From: Halopseudomonas laoshanensis
GTDB lineage: Bacteria; Pseudomonadota; Gammaproteobacteria; Pseudomonadales; Pseudomonadaceae
Direction of reading: 5' to 3'
Length of the DNA stretch: 64,000 bases
NCBI RefSeq assembly: GCF_008365385.1
Contig: NZ_QOVF01000004.1
Span: 1 to 64,000 of the forward strand
Made by a program: the position numbers and the translations under genes. The notes beneath the pieces were generated by a model. It was given only the letters and a program-made list of their open reading frames with translations, was not told the DNA's origin and ran no database searches. Shown here one piece after another: positions 1-9,424 of the stretch. Position 1 is the first letter of the stretch; each line of letters starts with the position of its first letter.

Positions 1-99
1 CTACAACTGGCTGAGACCACATCAATTCAATGATGGTTTAGCACCTGCCAGGGCAGAGGAAAAACTTTATCCACTGTCCGGAATCAGTTGACCACTACA
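1..99 (+). mobile_element. 3' end of an IS3-family insertion sequence
   Basis: The window opens inside an insertion sequence. The last codons of an IS3-type integrase-core transposase run to a TGA at 89-91, and the sequence just beyond (about 81-99, ending in CTACA) has the position and the terminal CA expected of the right inverted repeat of an IS3-family element. The left end and the rest of the transposase are outside the window, so copy number, target duplication and intactness cannot be judged. Confidence 0.7.
2..91 (+). CDS. IS3-family transposase, C-terminal fragment (29 residues visible)
   Basis: Reading from base 2 gives YNWLRPHQFNDGLAPA followed by RAEEKLYPLSGIS and a stop. This is the conserved C-terminus of the DDE integrase-core (OrfB) transposases of the IS3 family, where a YNxxRPH motif closes the rve domain. 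The gene is cut by the left window edge, so it may be intact upstream. Only the family is supported; the subgroup cannot be assigned from 29 residues. Confidence 0.75.
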   Translation, partial: YNWLRPHQFNDGLAPARAEEKLYPLSGIS

Positions 100-141
100 G
101 CGGGAAGACGTGTTGGGATGGGGGAGATGCGTTCTTTCTGT

Positions 142-243
142 CGTCATCCTCGCGAAGGCGGGGATCCATTGGGTTTTTCGTTTGGCGAGTGAGTCGAAGT
201 CTGCCGCGAGGCCGTATGGATTCCCGCCTTCGCGGGAATGACG
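142..243. repeat. 102-bp REPIN-like element (copy 1)
   Basis: Two palindromes in inverted orientation bound the element. The left one begins CGTCATCCTCGCGAAGGCGG at 142, the right one ends CGCGGGAATGACG at 243. The spacer ends in GAGGCCGTATGGATTCC. Elements at 5060-5161 and 7221-7322 have exactly the same 102-bp length and layout, which points to one mobile family. No RAYT-type transposase is visible in the window. Confidence 0.8.
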
Positions 244-334
244 GGGTGGAGGCGGGAATGACGGGGTGGAGGAGGGAATGACGGGAGTGGAGGAGGGAAT
301 GATGAGAAGGGGGGCGAGAATGACCGGTGCGGGG
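233..334. repeat. Degenerate ~20-bp tandem repeat trailing the REPIN-like element
   Basis: Units of about 20 bp follow the right palindrome: 233-252 and 253-272 are identical (CGGGAATGACGGGGTGGAGG), then 273-293, 294-313 and 314-334 decay progressively while keeping a GGGAATGA-like core. The first unit is the 3' arm of the right palindrome itself, so the array looks like repeated duplication of that half-site. The rest of 92-446 contains only this repeat cluster; I see no gene in it. Confidence 0.75.
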
Positions 335-446
335 CAAGAACGACGGGCTTGAGGTGGGCACGGTGCAGCTGAAATGACTGGCCGGCGGGACGATGAGGGT
401 AGGCGGCTTTGGGATCCATGCCCCTGGGCCGCTTCCTCGTTCTTTC

Positions 447-2006
447 TCAGCGTTTGTTAAACCGCTCCACCAATGCCGCCTGCTGCGCAGCAGTACTTGC
501 CAACTCATTGCTCAGCACCGCACTGCGTTGGGCTTGTGTCGCCGTGGTGTCGGCCAGGCCGGAGATGTTGTTGACGTTGCGGTTGATCTCCTCGGCAACG
601 GCGCTCTGCTCTTCGGCTGCGCTGGCGATCTGGCCGGTCATGTCGTTGATGCGTTCGATTGCAGCGCGAATGCCGTCCAGCGCCTCGTCTGCTTCTATCA
701 CCTGAGCAACGCCGCGGTCAGCCTGTTCGTGACCGGCGCGCATGGTGTCGACCGCGCGTTTTGCCGCCGTCTGCAAGTTGCCTATCAGGCCGTGAATCTG
801 TTCGGTGGAGTCTGCGGTGCGGCTGGCAAGGGCGCGGACTTCGTCGGCGACCACGGCAAACCCGCGGCCCTGTTCGCCGGCACGGGCGGCTTCAATGGCG
901 GCGTTGAGGGCGAGCAGGTTGGTCTGGTCGGCGATGCTCTTGATCACATCGACAACCTTGCCGATTTCCTGTGCGTCGCTGGCCAATTGCGATGACACCG
1001 TGGCGGCGGAACTGACGGAGGCAGAAAGAATCTCGATGGCTTCGCGCGTTTTGCTGGCGACAGCTTTGCCGTGCGCGGAGAGCTGGTTGGCATCGCGGGT
1101 GGCTTCAGCGGTGCGCTGCACATTGCCGGCAACTTCCTGTGTGGCAGCGGCCATTTCGTTGATCGCGGTAGCGACCATGTCAGTTTCAATGCGCTGCTGG
1201 TTGAGGCCGTCATGGCTGCGGGTAGCCAGTTCACTGGCTTCAGTCGCTTGAGCCTTGAGCTGTTCGGCGCTGTCCAGTACGCGGGTCAGGCAGGTTTGCA
1301 GACGTGCTTGCTGGCTCAGAAGCGCCATTTCGATTTGGCCGGTTACCCCTTGCTGGGAGGTGTACATGGTCGCGAGCAGGGGATCATCGATGCTGTTATC
1401 CGCGACCGACAGGGCGCGCTGCAGACCCTGGTCATAAAAGGCTTTCAAGGCAAAGCCAGCCGGCAGTGCAATGGCCGCGGCCAGGGCAATGCCCCAACCC
1501 TCAAGGAACATGCCGACTGCAGCGCCGCCTGCGGCAATCGTGACGGCGGGCAATACACCGCGAATGATATTGCCCCAATCGATGACGACGGCTTTATTAC
1601 CCTTGTTCAGGCGGTTATACAGCGCTTCCGCTCGGGCGACCTGTGCCTGATTGGTTTTCACCCGCACGGATTCATAGCCTACGGCCTTGCCGTTCTCCCA
1701 GATGGGAGTGACAAACGCATTTACCCAATAATGATCACCGTTTTTGCAACGATTCTTGACTATGCCCATCCAACTCTTACCGCTCTGCAAGTAACTCCAC
1801 ATGTGGGCAAAAACTGCGGCGGGGGTATCTGGATGGCGGACCATATTATGCGGACTGTTAATCAGCTCATGGCGGTCGTACCCGCTGACGGCGACGAAAG
1901 CATCATTGCAGTAGATGATTTTGCCTTTAAGGTCAGTAGTGGAGATCAGGCGTTGCTCGGCACTAAACGTCCGTTCCCGCTGTGTGACTGGCTGATTGTT
2001 GCGCAT
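447..2006 (-). CDS. aer: Aer-like aerotaxis receptor (PAS methyl-accepting chemotaxis protein)
   Basis: A 519-residue energy/oxygen-taxis receptor. The N-terminus ([11 protein letters not shown], then a PAS fold to about residue 120 with the ISTTDLKG and [12 protein letters not shown]-like segments) is typical of Aer, where PAS binds FAD and senses redox state. A hydrophobic hairpin follows (about 145-200), then a cytoplasmic MCP signalling domain with the conserved [20 protein letters not shown] tip. There is no extended periplasmic sensor domain. The start at 2006 is chosen over an in-frame ATG at 2096 because the family begins MRNNQPVT. It is transcribed divergently from acnA. The C-terminus (LVERFNKR) has no CheR-tethering pentapeptide. 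Confidence 0.88.
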   Translation of the reverse strand: MRNNQPVTQRERTFSAEQRLISTTDLKGKIIYCNDAFVAVSGYDRHELINSPHNMVRHPDTPAAVFAHMWSYLQSGKSWMGIVKNRCKNGDHYWVNAFVTPIWENGKAVGYESVRVKTNQAQVARAEALYNRLNKGNKAVVIDWGNIIRGVLPAVTIAAGGAAVGMFLEGWGIALAAAIALPAGFALKAFYDQGLQRALSVADNSIDDPLLATMYTSQQGVTGQIEMALLSQQARLQTCLTRVLDSAEQLKAQATEASELATRSHDGLNQQRIETDMVATAINEMAAATQEVAGNVQRTAEATRDANQLSAHGKAVASKTREAIEILSASVSSAATVSSQLASDAQEIGKVVDVIKSIADQTNLLALNAAIEAARAGEQGRGFAVVADEVRALASRTADSTEQIHGLIGNLQTAAKRAVDTMRAGHEQADRGVAQVIEADEALDGIRAAIERINDMTGQIASAAEEQSAVAEEINRNVNNISGLADTTATQAQRSAVLSNELASTAAQQAALVERFNKR

Positions 2007-2160
2007 TAGGGTTCCGTATCTGGTTGTTCGGCTATGCTTTATATCGGCCTGTGCTCGTGCATCTTGAGCGAAGGTTGCGGTATCTGGCATGGCCATTTAG
2101 GGTGAAGCATAGCCAATATGATAAGCGGCACTCAGTCGCCGGCCGATAAAGGAGATAACT

Positions 2161-4896
2161 ATGTCTGATGTAAATAGCCTGGGTACGCTCAGCACATTGA
2201 AAGTAGGCGAGCATGAGTATGCCTACCATTCGCTTCCCAAGGCAGCAGAACAGTTAGGCGACCTGAGCCGACTGCCGACCTCATTGAAGGTTTTGCTTGA
2301 GAATCTGTTGCGTCACGAGGACGGTAAAACGGTCACGCGCGATGATATTCAAGCGATGGCCGACTGGCTGAAGAACAAAAAGTCAGACCGTGAGATCCAG
2401 TATCGCCCAGCACGGGTGTTGATGCAGGACTTCACTGGCGTTCCCGCGGTAGTCGATCTGGCCGCCATGCGCGATGCGGTGGCGCGGGCCGGTGGTGATC
2501 CGCAGCAGATCAACCCCCTGTCGCCTGTAGATCTGGTGATCGACCACTCGGTGATGGTGGATCACTTTGCCGATGACAGCGCCTTCAACGACAACGTCGA
2601 GATGGAAATGCAGCGCAACGGCGAGCGCTATGAATTCCTGCGCTGGGGTCAGAAGGCGTTTAATAATTTTCGCGTCGTGCCGCCGGGCACGGGTATCTGC
2701 CATCAGGTGAATTTGGAATACCTGTCCCAGAGCGTCTGGGCTGAAGAAAAAAACGGTAAGCACTGGGCCTATCCGGACACGCTGGTGGGCACTGACTCGC
2801 ATACCACCATGGTTAACGGCCTGGGCGTGCTGGGCTGGGGGGTCGGTGGTATCGAAGCCGAGGCAGCCATGCTCGGCCAACCTGTATCCATGCTGATTCC
2901 CGAGGTGGTCGGCTTCAAGCTGACCGGTAAACTGCGCGAAGGCATGACCGCTACCGATCTGGTACTGACCGTGACGCAGATGCTGCGCGGCAAGGGTGTA
3001 GTGGGCAAGTTTGTTGAATTTTATGGTGATGGGTTGGCGGAACTGCCACTGGCAGACCGCGCGACCATTGCCAATATGGCGCCGGAGTACGGTGCTACTT
3101 GCGGCTTCTTCCCGGTGGATGATGAAACCATGCGTTATCTGCGCCTGACCGGTCGCCCGGATGACGTGGTCGCGCGGGTAGAGGCTTACAGCAAGGCTCA
3201 AGGCATGTGGCGCGAAGCCGGGCATGAGCCCGAATTTACCGACAGCATGCACCTGGACATGAACGACGTCGAAGCCAGCCTTGCCGGCCCGCGTCGTCCG
3301 CAGGATCGCGTAGCGCTGGGCGATGTGCACAAGGCCTTTGATGAACTGCTGGGCCTGCAGATTCGGCCGGTGGATAACGAACAGTCGCGGCTGGAAGGCG
3401 AGGGCGGTGGTGGGACCGCAGTAGGTTCTACCAGCGAGGATGCCCTGGTGCAGCTCGACGGCGAAGAGCATGTGCTCAGCCACGGCGCTGTGGTCATTGC
3501 AGCGATTACGTCCTGCACCAATACATCCAACCCGACGGTCATGATGGCCGCTGGTCTGGTGGCGAAAAAGGCAGTGGAGCGTGGTTTGCAGCGCAAGCCT
3601 TGGGTCAAGTCTTCGCTGGCGCCCGGTTCGAAGGTGGTAACGGATTACCTGCTCAAGGCCGGTCTTACCGAATACCTGGATGAGCTAGGCTTCAATCTGG
3701 TCGGCTACGGCTGCACCACCTGTATTGGTAACTCCGGCCCGTTGCCAGAGAGCATTGCCAATGCGATTACCGAACATGATCTGGTGGTGTCTTCCGTGCT
3801 GTCGGGCAACCGCAACTTTGAAGGCCGGGTGCATCAGCATGTGAAAGCCAACTGGCTGGCCTCACCGCCACTGGTGGTGGCTTACGCGCTGGCGGGCAAT
3901 ACGCGGATGAATCTGACCGAAGAGCCGTTGGGCTTGGATAAGGACAACAAGCCGGTGTTCCTGCGCGATCTGTGGCCAAGCAATGCTGAGATTGCCGAGG
4001 CCGTGGCCCTGGTGGAAGACAGCATGTTCCGTGAGCGCTACGCCGATGTGTTCAGCGGCGACGAGCATTGGCAGTCTATTCCGGTAGCCGAGGGCAAGAC
4101 TTACGCCTGGAAAGAGGACTCCACCTATGTGAAGAATCCGCCGTATTTCGAGCAGATCGACCAGCCGATCCAGGCGCTCAAGCCGGTGAACCAAGCGCGT
4201 GTCTTGGCCGTGTTCGGCGACTCGATCACTACAGACCATATCTCCCCTGCGGGCAATATCAAGGCCAGCTCACCTGCTGGTGAATATCTGCAAAGCCTGG
4301 GTGTGAATCCGGAAGACTTCAATTCCTATGGCTCGCGCCGTGGCAATCATGAAGTGATGATGCGCGGTACCTTCGCTAATATCCGTATTCGCAACCGCAT
4401 GCTGGGGGGTGAAGAGGGCGGCGAGACCATCCATGCGCCAAGCGGCGAACGGATGTCCATCTATCATGCCGCGATGCGCTACCAGCAGGATGCGACGCCA
4501 TTGGTGGTGTTTGCGGGCAAGGAGTACGGGACCGGCTCCAGCCGCGACTGGGCAGCCAAGGGTACCAATCTGCTAGGTATCAAGGCGGTGATTGCCGAGA
4601 GCTTCGAGCGTATTCACCGTTCCAACCTGGTAGGCATGGGCGTGCTGCCACTGCAATTTGTGGATGGGCAGAACGTTGGCGCGCTGATGCTTGATGGGCA
4701 CGAAGTGGTTGATATCGAGGGTATTGATGACAACCTGCGGCCCGGCCAGACGCTGAACGTGACTGCCACGCGGCCTGACGGCGAGAAGGTCAGCTTCAAG
4801 GTGCTGTGCCGTATTGATACCGGCAATGAGATCGACTACTTCAAGGCCGGTGGCATTTTGCACTTTGTATTGCGCGAGTTGATTGCCGAGGGGTAA
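2161..4896 (+). CDS. acnA: Aconitate hydratase A
   Basis: A 911-residue TCA-cycle aconitase (citrate to isocitrate). The three [4Fe-4S] cysteines are visible in the TSCTNTSNP segment and in [16 protein letters not shown]. The C-terminal swivel domain carries [14 protein letters not shown] and the substrate-binding [14 protein letters not shown] motif. Length and architecture match the AcnA/IRP1-type enzyme rather than AcnB. An AAAGGAG Shine-Dalgarno sequence ends about 6 bases before the ATG. It is monocistronic, with a repeat cluster downstream. Confidence 0.97.
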   Translation: MSDVNSLGTLSTLKVGEHEYAYHSLPKAAEQLGDLSRLPTSLKVLLENLLRHEDGKTVTRDDIQAMADWLKNKKSDREIQYRPARVLMQDFTGVPAVVDLAAMRDAVARAGGDPQQINPLSPVDLVIDHSVMVDHFADDSAFNDNVEMEMQRNGERYEFLRWGQKAFNNFRVVPPGTGICHQVNLEYLSQSVWAEEKNGKHWAYPDTLVGTDSHTTMVNGLGVLGWGVGGIEAEAAMLGQPVSMLIPEVVGFKLTGKLREGMTATDLVLTVTQMLRGKGVVGKFVEFYGDGLAELPLADRATIANMAPEYGATCGFFPVDDETMRYLRLTGRPDDVVARVEAYSKAQGMWREAGHEPEFTDSMHLDMNDVEASLAGPRRPQDRVALGDVHKAFDELLGLQIRPVDNEQSRLEGEGGGGTAVGSTSEDALVQLDGEEHVLSHGAVVIAAITSCTNTSNPTVMMAAGLVAKKAVERGLQRKPWVKSSLAPGSKVVTDYLLKAGLTEYLDELGFNLVGYGCTTCIGNSGPLPESIANAITEHDLVVSSVLSGNRNFEGRVHQHVKANWLASPPLVVAYALAGNTRMNLTEEPLGLDKDNKPVFLRDLWPSNAEIAEAVALVEDSMFRERYADVFSGDEHWQSIPVAEGKTYAWKEDSTYVKNPPYFEQIDQPIQALKPVNQARVLAVFGDSITTDHISPAGNIKASSPAGEYLQSLGVNPEDFNSYGSRRGNHEVMMRGTFANIRIRNRMLGGEEGGETIHAPSGERMSIYHAAMRYQQDATPLVVFAGKEYGTGSSRDWAAKGTNLLGIKAVIAESFERIHRSNLVGMGVLPLQFVDGQNVGALMLDGHEVVDIEGIDDNLRPGQTLNVTATRPDGEKVSFKVLCRIDTGNEIDYFKAGGILHFVLRELIAEG

Positions 4897-4909
4897 GGCG
4901 GTCATTCAG

Positions 4910-4943
4910 TTGGCCCGGCGGTTGGGTTCAGCCGCCGGGCCAA
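4910..4943 (+). other. Strong GC hairpin 13 bp after acnA, without a T-tract
   Basis: TTGGCCCGGCGG (4910-4921) pairs perfectly with CCGCCGGGCCAA (4932-4943) around a 10-base loop. On the acnA strand the hairpin is followed by ACAAAAAA, not by uridines, so it is not a canonical intrinsic terminator; it may protect the acnA mRNA 3' end or act with Rho. The A-run would serve as a T-tract only for transcripts entering from the other side, where it would precede the stem. Confidence 0.55.
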
Positions 4944-4957
4944 ACAAAAAAGCCGAA

Positions 4958-4985
4958 TGGATCCCCGCTTTCGCGAGGATGACGG
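4958..4985. repeat. Single REP palindrome (right-end type)
   Basis: A lone copy of the right-hand palindrome, TGGATCCCCGCTTTCGCGAG followed by GATGACGG, with no left partner at the expected distance upstream. It is slightly degenerate (CGAGG in place of CGGGA). Together with the elements at 5060-5161 and 5225-5252 it fills most of the 391-bp gap 4897-5287, in which I see no gene. Confidence 0.65.
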
Positions 4986-5059
4986 GGCTTGGTGCGCGCG
5001 CCTCGTTGTTCCCATCCCCCACTGGCATCCCTAGCCCCCACACATTCCCGCATTCACCT

Positions 5060-5161
5060 CGTCATTCCCGCGCAGGCGGGAATCCATACGGCCTGGTGTT
5101 TTGGGTCAGTGGTTGTGCCAGACGGAAGTCCGCTTGGATCCCCGCCTTCGCGGGGAGGACG
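5060..5161. repeat. 102-bp REPIN-like element (copy 2)
   Basis: Begins CGTCATTCCCGCGCAGGCGG at 5060 and ends with the inverse-oriented palindrome CCCCGCCTTCGCGGGGAGG then ACG at 5161. The length is identical to copies 1 and 3 (102 bp). The spacer carries TTTTGGGTCAGTGG and GTCCGCTTGGATCC, related to the spacers of the other copies. Degenerate half-sites (TCGTCGTTCC) continue downstream at roughly 20-bp spacing to 5224. Confidence 0.8.
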
Positions 5162-5224
5162 GGGAGTTGGCGCGCCCACCTCGTCGTTCCTGGATACTCA
5201 ACTCGTCGTTCCCCGCATCTCACC

Positions 5225-5252
5225 TCGTCATTCCCGCGAAGGCGGGAATCCA
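5225..5252. repeat. Single REP palindrome (left-end type)
   Basis: CGTCATTCCCGCGAAGGCGG followed by GAATCCAT, an unpaired left-end palindrome close to the stop codon of the beta-propeller gene at 5288. Upstream of it, at 5181-5224, TCGTCGTTCC half-sites recur, mirroring the tandem tails seen beside other copies. Confidence 0.7.
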
Positions 5253-5287
5253 TTTTGACCTTGGCATGGTTCGCCAGCAAGCCAGCC

Positions 5288-6910
5288 TCAACTCCCGGCC
5301 GGCTCAAGCTCAATCTTATACAACCCATTATCCACATCAGATGTGAAATATACTGTGCCGTCAGCCGCCACCGCGACCCCAGTCGGAATCCCGCTGGGCG
5401 GCATGCCGGGGCCGGCGGGGAAGCCTATGGGTAGATTCTCCGCCAGGGTGCTACGTTCACCGGTTTCAACATTCAAACCTATCAGACGCTGCGCGGCGGT
5501 TTCCGCGATAACGAAATTCCCATCGGCGGTCTGTGCCAACCCCTCCGGCATCAGCAGGCGTTCGGCAACACGCTTTACTTCACCGCTGGCGGGATCCACT
5601 CGGGTCAGGAACCCCGCAGCTTCAGTCAGATAAATCTGTCCGTCCTGGCCCAGAATCATCTGTACCGGACCTTGTAGTCCGTCGGCTAGCGTACGTTTGT
5701 TATCCAACTCGGCACCACTGAGATGCACCAGTGATCCGCTTGCCAGCTCGCTAACCACGATGCTGCCATCGGGCAGTTCAATGGCATCGGAAGGGGCGTT
5801 CAAGCCGTGGATCAGTCGGATGGTGCTGTGACCATCCCGGTCGATAACCTGAAGGGTGCCGGTGGAGAAACTGGTCAGCAGTAGCCGCGTTTTACCCAGA
5901 CCAACTGCGATGGGGTACTCGACGTCTGAACCATGTGCGCGACGAATATCATGCACCTCGCCGGTGGTTGTATCTACCGAGCGAAAGGCGAACACATCGC
6001 TGACGTAGAGGGTTTTGCCATCTTCCGCCAGCGCAATACCCGCAGGTACCGCCAGCTCGCCCTGAGTGATAACGCGCACTTCGCCGGTGCTCGGGTTGAC
6101 CTGGGAAATGCCATTATCCGCCATGTTGGAAACGTATATGCGGTCCTGTGCATCGATGGCCAGGTTGTCCAGCGCGGTGTCGAGCTCAGCCACCAGCTCG
6201 GTGTCACCGGTGGCGATGTCTACACGCATCAACTGGCCGCTTAAGGTGTCGACCACATAGAGGTTGCCCTTGGAATCGAAGTTCACCGCAGCCGGGGTGC
6301 CGAAGCCGTCAGCCACCGTTTTCATCTCGCCATCTACCGGGTTGATCTTGACGACTTCCCCTTTGAACCATAGCGGGCCATACACCCAGTCATCCTTGCC
6401 TACTTCAAAACCATTGAAGCCGCCCATGTCTTTCTTGATCAAACGCGGTTCGGACTCACCCTTGACGTCAATCTCCCAAAGCGCGTCGCCGAGGAACACC
6501 TGGCTGGCGAACAGTTTGCCGGTTTGCTGGTTGAAAGCGATGGAGTTGATGCCTGGCTTGCCTTCAGCGAGGACGCGTACAGGTGCATCGTCATTTTCCC
6601 GATACAACACCTGGCCTGAATAAAAGCCGGTCCAGGCCATCTCGCCATTCGGGCCGATAGCGATGTCATCCGCCTGGCCCTGGTCTGGGCCGATAAAGGT
6701 GCTGACCTCGCCATTGTCCGGGTCTACCTGATAAATACTGTTGCCGACCACACTGCCTGCAAGGAGGCGACCCTGATGGTCCACCGCCAGGCCGTGCACG
6801 CCTTTGAATTCGGACGGGGCGACGAGGGGCTGAGGTGCTGAGTAGGAGGAGGCGAAGGCGCTGGCGGAGATCAGGCTGGCCAGAAGCGTAATGGAGAAAG
6901 TGGCTTTCAT
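5288..6910 (-). CDS. Secreted SMP-30/NHL-type beta-propeller protein
   Basis: A 540-residue protein with a clear signal peptide (MKATFSITLLASLISASAFA, cleavage near residue 21). The body is a string of about 40-residue repeats of the form hydrophobic-DxxGxLYVVDxxSGQLxRVD, as in SMP-30/gluconolactonase and NHL-type six-bladed propellers; roughly two propellers would fit the length. I see no catalytic signature and cannot name a substrate. An AAGGACG ribosome-binding site precedes the ATG. It is transcribed alone between two repeat clusters and is probably periplasmic. Confidence 0.75.
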   Translation of the reverse strand: MKATFSITLLASLISASAFASSYSAPQPLVAPSEFKGVHGLAVDHQGRLLAGSVVGNSIYQVDPDNGEVSTFIGPDQGQADDIAIGPNGEMAWTGFYSGQVLYRENDDAPVRVLAEGKPGINSIAFNQQTGKLFASQVFLGDALWEIDVKGESEPRLIKKDMGGFNGFEVGKDDWVYGPLWFKGEVVKINPVDGEMKTVADGFGTPAAVNFDSKGNLYVVDTLSGQLMRVDIATGDTELVAELDTALDNLAIDAQDRIYVSNMADNGISQVNPSTGEVRVITQGELAVPAGIALAEDGKTLYVSDVFAFRSVDTTTGEVHDIRRAHGSDVEYPIAVGLGKTRLLLTSFSTGTLQVIDRDGHSTIRLIHGLNAPSDAIELPDGSIVVSELASGSLVHLSGAELDNKRTLADGLQGPVQMILGQDGQIYLTEAAGFLTRVDPASGEVKRVAERLLMPEGLAQTADGNFVIAETAAQRLIGLNVETGERSTLAENLPIGFPAGPGMPPSGIPTGVAVAADGTVYFTSDVDNGLYKIELEPAGS

Positions 6911-7024
6911 GGGGCGTCCTTGTTTTTAGTGTAATTGCTCTATCTTAGCTGGGAATTTTGCTAAGGGTGGGTTTTATGGGCGGGATTGATGATGGGGGAT
7001 AGGGCGGGGTGAGTGATTGGGGAG

Positions 7025-7120
7025 GCCGTTCAAATGGATTTCCCTTTTCGCGGGAATGACGTTGGGCGGGAATGACCCGGGCGGGAATGGTCTGGGTGGG
7101 GAAGGAGTAACGTTGGGCGA
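7025..7120. repeat. Right-end REP palindrome with degenerate tandem tail
   Basis: GGCCGTTCAAATGGATTTCC leads into a palindrome ending CGCGGGAATGACG at 7061. It is followed by decaying copies of GCGGGAATGACG at 7065-7120 (TTGGGCGGGAATGACCCGGG, then GCGGGAATGG and so on). As at 233-334, only the right half of the element is present before the tail. The 497-bp gap 6911-7407 holds this cluster and the element at 7221-7322, and I see no gene in it. Confidence 0.65.
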
Positions 7121-7220
7121 GATGAAGGTGGGGTGGAAATGGCGGAGTGAGGGCTGCGGTTGCTTTTGGGGGGTATTGGAAGCGCGGTAGCTACGGGTTG
7201 ATACCACGAGCTAACAGCAC

Positions 7221-7322
7221 CGTCATCCTCGCGAAGGCGGGGATCCATTTGGCTTCTCGGCTGGCTGACATGGTGATGTGAGCTGCGAGACCGCTTGGAT
7301 TACCGCCTGAGCGGGAATGACG
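7221..7322. repeat. 102-bp REPIN-like element (copy 3)
   Basis: Starts CGTCATCCTCGCGAAGGCGG at 7221 and ends GCGGGAATGACG at 7322, again exactly 102 bp. Its left palindrome and following bases match copy 1 closely, and its spacer end GCGAGACCGCTTGGATTACC resembles copies 1 and 2. A tail of half-sites (GCGGGAATGACAG, GCGGGAACGACG, GCGGAAATGACGG) continues to about 7380, next to the stop codon of the ABC transporter gene. Confidence 0.8.
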
Positions 7323-7407
7323 GGGCGGAGCGGGAATGACAGTGGGCGGGAACGACGTAAGCGGAAATGACGGCGTGGGGCGGAGCTCGGGGGGGCGGAA
7401 GGGCGGG

Positions 7408-9240
7408 TTAAACATCCTCGCCCAAAAAGCCACCCGACTGCCGCGCCCACAACTGCGCATAAAGCCCGCCCTGGGCGAGCAATTCAGCATGGGTGCCGTC
7501 TTCGATAATCCGACCCTGGTCCATCACAATCAGCCGATCCATTGCCGCGATGGTAGACAGACGGTGAGCGATGGCGATGACGGTCTTGCCTTGCATCAGG
7601 GTATTGAGGCTGTCCTGAATTGCGGCTTCGACTTCTGAGTCCAATGCCGAGGTGGCCTCGTCAAGAATCAGAATAGGCGCGTCCTTGAGCATCACCCGGG
7701 CAATCGCGATACGCTGGCGCTGGCCGCCGGAGAGTTTGACGCCGCGCTCACCCACGTGCGCATCGAAGCCGGTGCGGCCCTTGGCGTCTTCCAGTTCGGC
7801 GATGAAGTGATCTGAGCGCGCCTGCCTGGCGGCCTTGATCAGCATGGCTTCGTCAGCATCGGGGCGGCCGTAGAGAATGTTGTCGCGTACCGAGCGGTGC
7901 AGCAGCGAGGTGTCCTGGGTGACCATGCCGATATGCTGGCGTAACGACTCCTGGTTGACCTCGGCGATGTTCTGACCGTCGATCAGAATGCGTCCGCCTT
8001 CGACATCATGAAAACGCAGCAGCAGATTGACCAGGGTTGATTTGCCGGCGCCTGAGCGGCCAACTAGACCGATCTTTTCGCCGGGTTTGATGGTCAGGTG
8101 TAGGTCGTCGAATACGCCCTGGTCCTTGCCGTAATGAAAGAGCACGTGATCAAAGCGAATCTCGCCGCGCTCGACCTTAAGCGCAGGGGCGTCTTCCACG
8201 TCCTGTACGATCTGCGGCTGGGAGATGGAGTTGATGCCGTCCTGCACGGTGCCGATATTTTCAAACAGCGCCGACAGCTCCCACATGATCCACTGCGACA
8301 TGCCCCAGAGTCTCAACACTAGCCCGGTGGACACCGCGACCGCACCAATAGTGGCGGCTTCATTCAGCCACAGCCAGATCGCCAAGCTGGTCACGCTGAC
8401 CAATAGCAGACCATTGAGCATATAGAGCAGGAAGTTGACCTGGGTGACCAGGCGCATTTGCCGGTACACCGTGACCATAAAACCGTCCATGCCTTCGCGG
8501 GCATAGGTCGATTCGCGCCGTGAGTGGGAGAACAGTTTTACTGTCTGGATATTGGTATAGCTGTCGACAATCCGACCGGTCATCACCGAACGCGCATCGG
8601 CCTGACGCTCGGCGACCTTGCCCATCTTCGGGATATACACGCGCATCAGCAGCACATAGCCGAGCATCCAGGCGATCATCGGCAGTGTCAGGCGCCAATC
8701 GGCGATGCCGACTACCAACAGCGTGCCGAGGAAGTAGACCACTACGTAGTTCAGCACGTCGATCAGCTTGATCACGCATTCACGCACGGCCAGCGCGGTC
8801 TGCATCAGCTTGGTCGCGATACGCCCGGCGAATTCATCTTGATAGAAAGCCATCGACTGCTTGAGCAGATAACGGTGCACCAGCCAGCGGATGCGCATGG
8901 GGTAGTTGCCCATCAGCGTCTGGTGGCTGACCAGCGAGTTGCTGAGAATCATCAGCGGCAACAGCAACAGCACTATCAGCCCCATGCCAACCAGCTTCCA
9001 GCCTTCGTTCTGAATAAAGGTCTCGCGGTTCTGTACCGAGAGCCAGTCGACGATGTTGCCAAGGAAGCTGAATAGCCACACTTCAGTAATCGCGATCCCG
9101 GCCATCAGCACCGCGGCAATGCTCAGATACAACCAGCTGCCGCGGGTGAAGTACATGCAGAACGCCAGCAGCGTGCGCGGCGGCTCCTGGGGTTCGTCCG
9201 AGGGGAAGGGGTTCAGTCGTTGTTCAAACCAGCGGAACAT
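7408..9240 (-). CDS. ABC exporter, fused permease and ATPase (MsbA/MDR type)
   Basis: A 610-residue half-transporter. Residues about 30-330 form a six-helix type I exporter membrane domain; residues about 350-595 form the nucleotide-binding domain with Walker A GRSGAGKST, signature LSGGQRQRIAIA, Walker B ILILDEATSALD and the H-loop IAHRLSTI. It would dimerise in the inner membrane. The substrate (lipid, drug or peptide) cannot be read from the sequence, and no companion gene is adjacent. It could equally be a lipid flippase paralogue or a multidrug exporter. Confidence 0.88.
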   Translation of the reverse strand: MFRWFEQRLNPFPSDEPQEPPRTLLAFCMYFTRGSWLYLSIAAVLMAGIAITEVWLFSFLGNIVDWLSVQNRETFIQNEGWKLVGMGLIVLLLLPLMILSNSLVSHQTLMGNYPMRIRWLVHRYLLKQSMAFYQDEFAGRIATKLMQTALAVRECVIKLIDVLNYVVVYFLGTLLVVGIADWRLTLPMIAWMLGYVLLMRVYIPKMGKVAERQADARSVMTGRIVDSYTNIQTVKLFSHSRRESTYAREGMDGFMVTVYRQMRLVTQVNFLLYMLNGLLLVSVTSLAIWLWLNEAATIGAVAVSTGLVLRLWGMSQWIMWELSALFENIGTVQDGINSISQPQIVQDVEDAPALKVERGEIRFDHVLFHYGKDQGVFDDLHLTIKPGEKIGLVGRSGAGKSTLVNLLLRFHDVEGGRILIDGQNIAEVNQESLRQHIGMVTQDTSLLHRSVRDNILYGRPDADEAMLIKAARQARSDHFIAELEDAKGRTGFDAHVGERGVKLSGGQRQRIAIARVMLKDAPILILDEATSALDSEVEAAIQDSLNTLMQGKTVIAIAHRLSTIAAMDRLIVMDQGRIIEDGTHAELLAQGGLYAQLWARQSGGFLGEDV

Positions 9241-9424
9241 GAAATGGCCTGTGCGGGTGCGGCGAGGGGGCCGGTATTATGCGCGGTCGTGTTGGGCTGG
9301 CTCAAGAGTACAGATGGGTTCGCATGTGCAGGACTGTACTGGTTCACCTTCATTCTGTGAGGTGATTCCGGTCTTTGGCTGGGTGTGGGGGTAGGATTGG
9401 GTTTTGCTGACAGGGAGGTCGGGT

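Noticed and set aside
1071-2009. Long open frame (312 codons) on the plus strand opposite the Aer-like receptor
   Set aside because: It lies entirely antisense to a well-recognised receptor gene and has no homology-like motif or ribosome-binding site; in GC-rich DNA the strand opposite a real gene is often open.
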